A DNA stretch of 56,872 bases from Phycisphaerae bacterium. GTDB lineage: Bacteria > Planctomycetota > Phycisphaerae > Sedimentisphaerales > Anaerobacaceae. Each line of letters opens with the position of its first letter. Positions within the stretch are counted from its first letter, which is position 1. Both the position numbers and the translations under genes were made by a program. The notes below the pieces were generated by a model. It had not been told where the DNA came from, did no database searches, and was given only the letters and a program-made list of their open reading frames with translations. The stretch spans positions 1 to 56,872 of the forward strand of contig JAPLMX010000097.1 in the NCBI GenBank assembly GCA_026386805.1, given 5' to 3'. Below, piece after piece: positions 20,437-27,493 of the stretch.

Positions 20437-22212
20437 TTATCGTGTAGTTGCACCTATGGCGGCATGTTTCTCTCTCGTCAACTCCAGGGCCGGCTCGGCA
20501 AACAGGGCCCAGCCATACTGATAGTCCCCAGGATGGGTTGTGACCAGCGTCAAGAAGCGGTCGTTCGGTCCGAGTCGCATGTCAATACGTCCCGACTGGG
20601 ACGGCGCCGCCGCCAAATTGGCGTGAAAGTGAACCCGGCCGTCCACCAAGACCCAAAAATCGACCTTGATGTCGGCCGGGTCCCTTCCTCTGCAAAACGG
20701 CACGACCGATTCCGACACGCCGCACAGCGCCACGAAGCGATCGATTTCCACCCCGGGCATCGCGTGGCGAATTGCGTCTAAGTCGAATGTTATCCCGGCA
20801 TTCGGATGCATCCCGATGGATGGGTTCGCTCCGGTGTTGTACGTCCGACCGGCCAGACGCCCGAACTGAGCACCCAGTGAGCCCGACTCAAAAATGGCTC
20901 CATTGATGATCGTTTCGTAGGACTTGCCGCACGTCTTCGGGCACTCGTCAAAATTGATGCCCGTGGACGTCACGACGGCGGCGCCGTCGTTGCTGTCCGG
21001 GACGAAGACACCGTCAACAAAGGGAAGCGACGGCACCGATTGGAACCCATTGTCGTCCCTCTTGAGAACCTTGCGGCCGGAGAAGAACCGACCCGTGGAA
21101 GCGTCGAGGCCCTGGCCCCAGACGCCGGTGTCCAGGCCATTGCCCGCTCCCACCATGTCCGCCAGGCTCAGCCGCTTGCCGGGGATGCCGAATCCCCCCG
21201 CCGCCGGCATGGTGCGTGAGAACAGGCGGGGCCTGTCCCGCAAGGGGACTCGGGTCGCCCGCCCCTCGGCATCGACAGTTATCGCCTCGTCCTTGACCAG
21301 CCGCTGGCGAGCCCCGGCGGCCACTGCACCGCCCAGGTGCTCGAACTCGATCCTGCCGTCAAAGACGTGGATCTCCGTGTTGCCGGCGTCGCCCGCCAGC
21401 AGCCCAAATTCCGTTCCAAAATCCACCACACTGGACCCCGGCGTCCGGACGACAAAGCCCGTCGCCGCAGGAGGCACCGCGGCCGTGATCCAGCCGCTCT
21501 CCAGGAACATCCGGTTGGTGGTCCGCAGATCGAACGTGCTCGGGGCCTGCACCAGGACCTCGGCCCCTTTCTGGAGCCTGATCCGGGCATACCCTTCTTC
21601 CAACGTCCTGCGCCCCACCCGCAACTGGCCCGTCGGCTCGATGGGGACATCCCACTTGGCGTCGGCCGAGCCGGCCAGGACGCCGAGGGTTCGATTCGCA
21701 TAGAGGTACAGGCCGACGATCGACAAAGCCCCCAATACCAGCAGACAAATCGCCGCTGCCTTGACCAGTTTGGCGCCCGCCGCGGCGGCCCGTTGCACCG
21801 TATGGGCGGCCCCTTCGATAGCGGCCCAGAGATCCCAGCCCGTCCCCGCCGATTTCGACTCCAATCGCTCGCGCTGCTGCTGGGCAAGGAATTCGGCCAG
21901 CTGCTGACTCGCAAAACGTTCGATCTCGCGAATTCTCTCTGCGCCGGGTGTCTCAGGTTCGACGCGTAAAGCGCCGGTGGCTTCGGTCACGCCGCATTCC
22001 GCGTCCATGAGGGTTTCGGCCCTGGGCAGCCCCCCCATAAGATCCACCAGACCGACGTGGGTCGTAATGATCTCCAGGTAGTAGGCCCGGGCCTTGTCAT
22101 TCGTGGCGATTTCGTGGTCGAGCTGCGTGAATTGCTCCGGCGCGATCGTGCCGTCGAAAGAACGAATGACCCATTCGGCGAAGTCCGGCGGAATCTGCCC
22201 AGCGCAGCTCAT
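20437..22212 (-). CDS. FecR-type anti-sigma/regulatory membrane protein with C-terminal NPCBM-like domain
   Basis: 591 aa. The cytoplasmic N-terminus ('DFAEWVIRSFDGTIAPEQ') resembles anti-sigma regions. One membrane segment follows at about residues 150-172 ('AAAICLLVLGALSIVGLYLY'). The FecR domain comes next ('GYARIRLQKGAEVLVQAPST', 'VRTPGSSVVDFGTEFGL'). The outer C-terminal part ('GITFDLDAIRHAMPG', 'DFWVLVDGRVHF') resembles NPCBM-type carbohydrate-binding modules. Start ATG 22212 overlaps the sigma gene stop (ATGA), so the two are translationally coupled. In known systems FecR senses an envelope cue and controls its ECF sigma factor; here the cue may be a glycan. Confidence 0.85.
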   Translation of the reverse strand: MSCAGQIPPDFAEWVIRSFDGTIAPEQFTQLDHEIATNDKARAYYLEIITTHVGLVDLMGGLPRAETLMDAECGVTEATGALRVEPETPGAERIREIERFASQQLAEFLAQQQRERLESKSAGTGWDLWAAIEGAAHTVQRAAAAGAKLVKAAAICLLVLGALSIVGLYLYANRTLGVLAGSADAKWDVPIEPTGQLRVGRRTLEEGYARIRLQKGAEVLVQAPSTFDLRTTNRMFLESGWITAAVPPAATGFVVRTPGSSVVDFGTEFGLLAGDAGNTEIHVFDGRIEFEHLGGAVAAGARQRLVKDEAITVDAEGRATRVPLRDRPRLFSRTMPAAGGFGIPGKRLSLADMVGAGNGLDTGVWGQGLDASTGRFFSGRKVLKRDDNGFQSVPSLPFVDGVFVPDSNDGAAVVTSTGINFDECPKTCGKSYETIINGAIFESGSLGAQFGRLAGRTYNTGANPSIGMHPNAGITFDLDAIRHAMPGVEIDRFVALCGVSESVVPFCRGRDPADIKVDFWVLVDGRVHFHANLAAAPSQSGRIDMRLGPNDRFLTLVTTHPGDYQYGWALFAEPALELTREKHAAIGATTR

Positions 22213-22736
22213 GCGAGCTCCTCCGAACCGACGGCCCGGCGCACGCACCGCAGCAGCGCCTCGTGAATGCGGGCGATCCTCTTATAGATGCTCTGAACGG
22301 ACCGGCCCATCTGTTGGGCAATGCTCCGGGGGGTTAGCTCGTCTTGGTAACGCTTGCAGATCAATTCATAGTCCTGCGGATTGAGCTTGCGGATGCACAG
22401 GCGCAGGGCCTGCGTCCGGCCGTCGATCTGTTCGAGGAACGGGCCGGACTCGCTGTGCAGCAGCTCCATCGCCCTCTCACTGAAGCGAAGGCTCCGCACG
22501 GAATGCCGCTTACGCACGCTGAGGATCTGGTATTTGGCGACCGTGATGCCCCACGCCACAAAGCTGGTGCCCCGCTGGAAATCGTCGAACTTGGACCACA
22601 TCAGCAGGACCGTCTCTTGAAACAGGTCGTCCGCGTCCTGGTGGTTCGGGACCGTCGCCAGGATAAAGGCGTAGATCCGCTTCTGGTTCGCCATCAGCAG
22701 CCGCAGAAACTCATTTGTCTTCGAAGACTCAGTCAT
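22209..22736 (-). CDS. ECF-type RNA polymerase sigma factor
   Basis: 175 aa with region 2 ('RIYAFILATVPNHQDADDLFQ' as one run in shorter pieces: RIYAFILATV, DADDLFQETVLLMW, FVAWGITVAKYQIL) and region 4 ('LNPQDYELICKRY...SIAQQMGRSVQSIYKRI'). The helix-turn-helix lies near residues 140-165. This matches the Planctomycete/Verrucomicrobia ECF group that is typically followed by a FecR gene. ATG 22736 is preferred over an upstream in-frame codon because it removes a non-conserved 12-residue extension. It opens the sigma-FecR-LamG operon and probably directs transcription of it. Confidence 0.9.
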   Translation of the reverse strand: MTESSKTNEFLRLLMANQKRIYAFILATVPNHQDADDLFQETVLLMWSKFDDFQRGTSFVAWGITVAKYQILSVRKRHSVRSLRFSERAMELLHSESGPFLEQIDGRTQALRLCIRKLNPQDYELICKRYQDELTPRSIAQQMGRSVQSIYKRIARIHEALLRCVRRAVGSEELA

Positions 22737-22748
22737 AAGAGGCCTTAC

Positions 22749-22915
22749 AGGGGAATATCCCGAGGGGCGCACAATTCAACCTCAAAATATCACGGGAGCG
22801 TCCCCTTCGGCATCACTCAGGGCAAGCTCCGCCACACGGACTGGCGTATCGATGCATAGAAACAACCGGGGCCTGTGCTGTGAGGACACAGGCCCCGGTT
22901 CCTGTCATGGCCGCC
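22749..22915. repeat. 3'-flank repeat A, including terminator
   Basis: This stretch aligns with 27302-27466 at roughly 75-80% by eye: GGGG..ATA/TACCCCG, ACAATTC(A/G)ACCTCA, GGCATC(A/G)CTCAGGGCAAG, then the terminator stem. Both copies follow the 3' end of a large secreted protein gene. Confidence 0.7.
22864..22900 (-). terminator. Intrinsic terminator of the LamG/discoidin gene
   Basis: AACCGGGGCCTGTG pairs with CACAGGCCCCGGTT over 14 bp with a 9-nt loop. Read leftwards it is followed by GTTTCTATG. It lies 43 nt beyond the stop codon at 22943. The same stem is found at 27415-27451. Confidence 0.85.
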
Positions 22916-22942
22916 AATACCACGGAGCGGTCGTCCTGCGGC

Positions 22943-25783
22943 TTACGGCGCCGCAGGCTTGCCGAACCCGATATCGTCAATGTAAAGCATTCCGGCGCCG
23001 CCCGCCTTCGGACTGGCCTTATCACCGACTCCGAGCGTGATCTTCTGCACGGCCGTCAGGTTCAGACCCGTCAGATTGCTCAGGGGGATTTGCCACGGTG
23101 TCCAAGCAGCCGTAGCACTGGCCGACGGATTCGGGTTGACCACCGTCTTGGTCTTGCCCGCCTTGTCTTCCACCGTCAGGTACAACGACGCCGGACCATT
23201 GGTGGGCATGACCATGCCGATAGCCACGTCCTGCCACGAGCCGGTGACCGTGCCCGTGGTGGAGACATTCGAGAACTCCGCCGTGGTAGTCAGGGCCGCG
23301 TCATGGCTGCACAGGGCCAGGCCAATCAGGACCGGATTGGTCATCGTGATCGTCTGGGCCGTGCCCAACTGCTTCCAGGTCTTGCCATCCGCGGAGATGG
23401 AACCGGTGAAGCTGTTGCCCTTGCGCTCGACCTTGACCCAGTACGGAGCCGCCACAGCCGGCGCGGCCTTGTCGTCGTTGGTCGAGGCCCCGGCGGCCGT
23501 CAGACGCCGCTGGAAGCTGGCGCCGTTGCCGGCGCCGGAGCCGCCCGCCGTGATGGGCATGAAGGCATGGGTCGAGCCGGTGTCAATGCTCTGCCGGATC
23601 ATCACGCCGCCTTTGGCCCAGACGTTGGTGTTGACGATGCTGTCCACGCGGGCCACGATCGAGCCGTCGCCATTGAGCGACTTGTAGGCAAAGCGGAACT
23701 GGTCGCCGTTGTTCCAGACGTCCGTGCCGCTGCTGCTCATGGTGAAGGTGCCGTGGCCGTTGTCGGCAAAGCCCACGGCCCGGCCGCGGAAGTACAGCGA
23801 CAGCGTGTCGGCGCCGTTGGTCGTCCAGTTCTGGGTCGCCTCGAAGGTGCGCGAAGCTTCCGAGTAGTACGGCGCCTTGACGTTGTTGTACTCGAACGGC
23901 ATGGACTGCTTACCACCATGAATGACCGTCGTCTCGGCGAACGTCCCGTTGGTGGCCGTGAGGTAGCCGACCAGCGAGCCGCTCTTGCCATCGGTGTAGC
24001 CGTCAATCCAGGCATCGTAGATGCGCTGGTCATCATCGTTGTAGCTCTCGAAATCATCCACAACCCCGTATTCCTGCGTTGTGAAGCTCCAGACGTTGCC
24101 CAGGTAGGTGGCGGTGTTGACCTCATCGACCTTCCAGTAGTAGGTCGTGCCCAAATTGAGCGTGCCGGGGGCAAAGGCGTGATCGGCCACGGTCTTGGCC
24201 GAGGCCGCGCCGTTGGCCACCGCGTTCGGATCGGTGCCGAAGAACACCTGATGCGAGCCCGCCTCGCGGCCGGGCCGCCAATTCAGGCTTGTCTCTACCA
24301 CGACGCCCGTAGCGGCGTTTGCCGGCTGCGGCGCTCTGGCCTGCACGGGGATCTGGGAGAACCGGACTTCACTCAGGCCCGTCTGCGGCGCCATGCCGCC
24401 CCAATTGCTGGTGATCGTCAGCTTGACATACTTGGCCATGACTCCGCCCATATTGATCGTGGTGTTGGCGGCATAGCCCGCCATGCCGGTCGCCCGGGCG
24501 AACTCGGGCACGTTGGCCAGAGCCGTCCAAGTCGTGCCGTCGGCAGAGGTCTCGATCGTGACGTTCTTGGCACCGAAGCCCAGGAAGCCCTCGATCGGTT
24601 GGTTGGAGTTCCACACCTTCAAATCATTCAGCTTGTAAGCTTTGTCGAACTGATATTGGATCCAGTTCGGCTGTGCACCACCGCTCAACCACATCGTGGT
24701 CCCCTCGGTGCCGTGCAGGTCCCCGGTGAGTCCGGAGGCATCGACGGTCTTCTCCGGGCCCATGCTGGCCGCCGAGCTGGAGGCCGTGGCGGTGATGCTG
24801 GTGATTGGATAGCCGTAAGGTTCAGCGGTGAAGGACCACACGCCGCCCTTGTAGATGGTGCCGTCGGCGGACGTGTTGACCTCGTCGATCCGCCAGTAGT
24901 AGGTCTGGCCATAGGCGCGCGAGCCCGGCGGATCGAAGGTGGTATCTGCCTGGCCCTTGCTGGCCAGGATGCCCGTCGTGTTTGTCCCGGTGGCGTCGTT
25001 CACATCGGCGAACGTGGTCCCGAAGTACACATCGTGCGTGGCCGGGTACTGGCCGGCCGTCCAGTTCAACGTCACATCCCGGGGCACATCCGTGGCGCCA
25101 TCCTCGGGGCTGACATTCACGGCCAGAGACTTATCGGATAGGCCCTTCATGATGCTCTGGATCTCCGCGTCCGTCAGTGCCTGATCGTAGATCAGGATGT
25201 CGTCGATCCGTGCGGGAGCGAACTCAGTCACGCCCTTGGCCGCACCGAACCACAAATCGCCGGTGTTGTCGCCGTTCTGGGACGACACGGTCCGATTGTC
25301 CAGCCTGCCGTTGAGGTAAATGCTCTTGGTTCCATTGTCGTACACCATCGCGACATGGGTCCAGACGTTGGGAACGATGGCACTGCCGTTCTGGTTGTTG
25401 CCCCCATGTCCAAATACCCACGTATTACCGGCATCGACCCAGATGCCATACCAGTTCCCGACCTCCCTTCCTTTGGTCACGACTCCCGACCAGTGTCCCG
25501 GCAGGGTCGTCCAATTGACCCAGGCCGCCAGAGTGTACGTTGCGGTGGCGGCAAACCGCAGGTCGTTGGCATGGGGGACCTCAACGCGGGCGCTGCTACC
25601 ATTGAATTGCAGGCACGCCCCGCGGCCGTCCGAACCCGGAGTGACCCACGTGGCCCCGTTGATCGCGCCGTTGTGGCCCTTGCCTGACTTGTCGATGGCT
25701 TGGCCGCCGGCGCCGTCACTTAGGGGCCAATAGCCGATCAGGCCTGCCCTGGCGCTGTGAGCTGCACCCAGCACCGAGGCCAA
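22943..25783 (-). CDS. Large secreted LamG plus discoidin-like protein; signal peptide interrupted by a stop codon
   Basis: 946 aa from the TTG at 25783. A LamG domain comes first ('GLIGYWPLSDGAGGQAIDKS'), then a fibronectin-like module, an F5/8C (discoidin)-like domain ('SGGAQPNWIQYQFDKAYKL', 'AKYVKLTITSNWGG'), a second fibronectin-like module, the 'VDDFESYNDDDQRIYDAWID' block, the DUF1349-like sandwich ('NVWAKGGVMIRQSID') and the C-terminal 'AGGAGMLYIDDIGFGKP'. The natural start appears to be ATG 25813 behind GGAAGGAGGCATATC, encoding MWR, then TGA (25802-25804), then a hydrophobic signal-peptide core CIVLICLASVLG. So either the start is mutated, the stop is read through, or the assembly has an error. 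A TTG start would leave a shortened signal peptide. Confidence 0.8.
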   Translation of the reverse strand: MASVLGAAHSARAGLIGYWPLSDGAGGQAIDKSGKGHNGAINGATWVTPGSDGRGACLQFNGSSARVEVPHANDLRFAATATYTLAAWVNWTTLPGHWSGVVTKGREVGNWYGIWVDAGNTWVFGHGGNNQNGSAIVPNVWTHVAMVYDNGTKSIYLNGRLDNRTVSSQNGDNTGDLWFGAAKGVTEFAPARIDDILIYDQALTDAEIQSIMKGLSDKSLAVNVSPEDGATDVPRDVTLNWTAGQYPATHDVYFGTTFADVNDATGTNTTGILASKGQADTTFDPPGSRAYGQTYYWRIDEVNTSADGTIYKGGVWSFTAEPYGYPITSITATASSSAASMGPEKTVDASGLTGDLHGTEGTTMWLSGGAQPNWIQYQFDKAYKLNDLKVWNSNQPIEGFLGFGAKNVTIETSADGTTWTALANVPEFARATGMAGYAANTTINMGGVMAKYVKLTITSNWGGMAPQTGLSEVRFSQIPVQARAPQPANAATGVVVETSLNWRPGREAGSHQVFFGTDPNAVANGAASAKTVADHAFAPGTLNLGTTYYWKVDEVNTATYLGNVWSFTTQEYGVVDDFESYNDDDQRIYDAWIDGYTDGKSGSLVGYLTATNGTFAETTVIHGGKQSMPFEYNNVKAPYYSEASRTFEATQNWTTNGADTLSLYFRGRAVGFADNGHGTFTMSSSGTDVWNNGDQFRFAYKSLNGDGSIVARVDSIVNTNVWAKGGVMIRQSIDTGSTHAFMPITAGGSGAGNGASFQRRLTAAGASTNDDKAAPAVAAPYWVKVERKGNSFTGSISADGKTWKQLGTAQTITMTNPVLIGLALCSHDAALTTTAEFSNVSTTGTVTGSWQDVAIGMVMPTNGPASLYLTVEDKAGKTKTVVNPNPSASATAAWTPWQIPLSNLTGLNLTAVQKITLGVGDKASPKAGGAGMLYIDDIGFGKPAAP

Positions 25784-26215
25784 ACAGATAAGGACGATGC
25801 ATCATCGCCACATGATATGCCTCCTTCCAAAGTAGAACGGGTTGGGCGCGTTCTGAATACGTCAGAACGATCTTCTTCTAACAGACGCACGATGATGGCA
25901 ATGACGACCAGCCGTTCCAGGAGCGTGAAGGCCTTTGTTCTGCACAAGACTCTCTTTCACGCGACAGGCGTCATTGCGGGGTCAACGGGGCAACCGCCAC
26001 GATTCGACCGCCCCTCCGGCCATCTTACGAGCCAATTCCGTCCGCCGCCAGGGACCCGGTCCCCTCCTATCATCGGCCTGCGGCTACGGTATCTCCAATC
26101 GCTTACGCTGTTTTCCGCAAACGATTGTGCTGCTTTGAGGATACAGAAAGGAGTGGCCCCCGTCAAGACTCTTTCCCGCATTTTTCGGCGAACGGTCCCT
26201 CCCGCCAGGACTCCC
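25784..26215. other. Gap between LamG gene and LacI regulator holding a prepilin remnant
   Basis: Besides the AAGGAGG site and in-frame stop of the LamG gene (25802-25820) and the prepilin fragment at 25862-25947, I see nothing coding here. Confidence 0.5.
25862..25947 (-). pseudogene. Remnant of a prepilin-like (type IV pilin / T2SS pseudopilin) gene
   Basis: The frame reads CRTKAFTLLERLVVIAIIVR and then diverges. This matches the prepilin cleavage/methylation motif (G/A)FTLIELLVVIAIIALL, with the conserved Glu at +5 present (TLLE) but an Arg inside the hydrophobic helix. After about 25 residues the reading frame enters unrelated sequence and the LamG gene. It is too short for a pilin. Planctomycete genomes carry many such pseudopilin genes beside LamG and LacI genes, so this is likely a decayed member. 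The only start is TTG. Confidence 0.6.
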
Positions 26216-27247
26216 TTATTTGCCGATATGCCGGACGGAGCCCCTTTCGACGAGTCTCGTCGGGAGCACAATCCCCTCGCGCGTGGGACCCTGCGACGAC
26301 TGGATTTGGTCGAGCAGCAGTCGGACGGCGATCCGTCCCATCTGTTCTTGGTTCTGTTCGACCGTCGTCATCGGGGGATTCAGATAGGCGCAGTAGGGTT
26401 GGTCGTCAAAGCAGATGATCGACACGTCGTCCGGAGCCTTGAGGCTCTCCTCCGAGAGAGCCCGCAGGATGCCCAGCGAGATCAGGTTGCTCAAGGCGAG
26501 TATCGCGGTGATGTCCCTTCTTCTGGTGATCAAGAGTTTGCCATGGACGTAGCCGTTCTCCTCGCTGAAGCTGCTTCCCGCCACCAGGGAATCGTCGACC
26601 GGGATGCCGCGACTCCGCAACGCCGCCTGATATCCCCGCACTCTCTCGCGGTTGGGCGAGGTTCCTGCGAGACCCTGCACACAGGCGATGGTCCTGTGCC
26701 CGTGTTTGAGGAAGTAGTCGGTCGCGTCCATGGCCCCCCGGTAGTTGTCCGATACGACGTACGGAAGCCTCAAATGCGGGAAATGGCGGTCGATCACAAC
26801 GACCGGGAGGTCCCCGTCCTCCAGCACCTCGAAATGCGCAGCGGACTGCCCCACCGGCGCAATGACGAGGCCGTCCACCTTTCGGTCGCGTAGCAGCGTC
26901 AATGACTCCGCTTCCAGGTCCGTTCGTTCCTGGCTGTCACAGAGAATGACCGAGTAACCACCGCCCCGCGCCGCCATCTCGACATTCTTGGCGATCTCCG
27001 CAAAATAGGGGTTCGATATGTCCGGGATGATCAGGCCGAGGCTCAAGGTCCGGTTGAGGCGTAAGCCTCGCGCCAGCGGGTCCGGAGAGAAACTGAGCTT
27101 CTTCGCCGCCTTGCGGACGGCCTCTTCCGTTCTCTTGCTGATCCCATATTCCGCCGCCTTGCCGTTGAGCGAGCGCGACACGGTGGTGACCGAGACCCCC
27201 AACTGCTTGGCGATTGCCTTCAGCGTCGGCCTTGAGCCCTGTTTCAT
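26216..27247 (-). CDS. LacI-family transcriptional regulator
   Basis: 343 aa. The N-terminal helix-turn-helix (TLKAIAKQLGVSVTTVSRSL, about residues 8-27) and hinge ('ARGLRLNRTLSLGLI') precede a periplasmic-binding-protein-like sugar domain ('IIPDISNPYFAEIAKNVE', 'CDSQERTDLE', 'DGLVIAPVG', 'VVIDRH', 'AILALSNLISLGIL', 'DDVSIICFDD', 'PPMTTVEQNQEQMG'). LacI regulators repress or activate sugar-use genes in response to a small ligand. The likely targets are the adjacent secreted proteins. The promoter ends 7 nt before ATG 27247 and no ribosome site is visible, so the transcript may be leaderless. Confidence 0.92.
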   Translation of the reverse strand: MKQGSRPTLKAIAKQLGVSVTTVSRSLNGKAAEYGISKRTEEAVRKAAKKLSFSPDPLARGLRLNRTLSLGLIIPDISNPYFAEIAKNVEMAARGGGYSVILCDSQERTDLEAESLTLLRDRKVDGLVIAPVGQSAAHFEVLEDGDLPVVVIDRHFPHLRLPYVVSDNYRGAMDATDYFLKHGHRTIACVQGLAGTSPNRERVRGYQAALRSRGIPVDDSLVAGSSFSEENGYVHGKLLITRRRDITAILALSNLISLGILRALSEESLKAPDDVSIICFDDQPYCAYLNPPMTTVEQNQEQMGRIAVRLLLDQIQSSQGPTREGIVLPTRLVERGSVRHIGK

Positions 27248-27254
27248 GTAGTCG

Positions 27255-27284
27255 ATTCTACCACAGAGGACCCTGCCGGCTCAA
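27255..27284 (-). promoter_or_regulatory. Promoter of lacI-family gene, leaderless geometry
   Basis: Minus strand TTGAGC (27279-27284), 18-nt spacer, TAGAAT (27255-27260), then CGACTAC and ATG. A start point 7 nt after the -10 would coincide with the start codon. Confidence 0.6.
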
Positions 27285-27301
27285 GAAATGCCAACGTCTG
27301 A

Positions 27302-27466
27302 AGGGGCAATACCCCGCGGGGCGGACAATTCGACCTCAGACGGTGGGAGCACCCCATGCGGCATCGCTCAGGGCAAGCTCTGCCACAGGGACCGGCGCGT
27401 CGATGAATAGAAACAACCGGGGCCTGTGCCGTGAAGACACAGGCCCCGGTTTCTGTTGTTGTCGCC
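27302..27466. repeat. 3'-flank repeat B, including terminator
   Basis: Second copy of the block at 22749-22915, in the same orientation, at the 3' end of the secreted protein gene at 27494. It occupies most of the gap between that gene and the lacI-type promoter. Confidence 0.7.
27415..27451 (-). terminator. Intrinsic terminator of the third secreted paralogue
   Basis: AACCGGGGCCTGTG pairs with CACAGGCCCCGGTT (14 bp) and, read leftwards, is followed by GTTTCTATT. Same stem as 22864-22900. Confidence 0.85.
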
Positions 27467-27493
27467 AAGGTAGCGGATGGGTTGTCTCCCGGC

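Noticed and set aside
17020-20781. Long plus-strand frames opposite the LamG protein
   Set aside because: Antisense shadows of a gene with recognisable domains; arginine/histidine-rich with no motifs.
25802-25804. Selenocysteine or programmed read-through at the TGA
   Set aside because: No SECIS-like hairpin was evident just after the TGA, and a residue at position 4 of a signal peptide has no reason to be selenocysteine. Mutation or an error is simpler.
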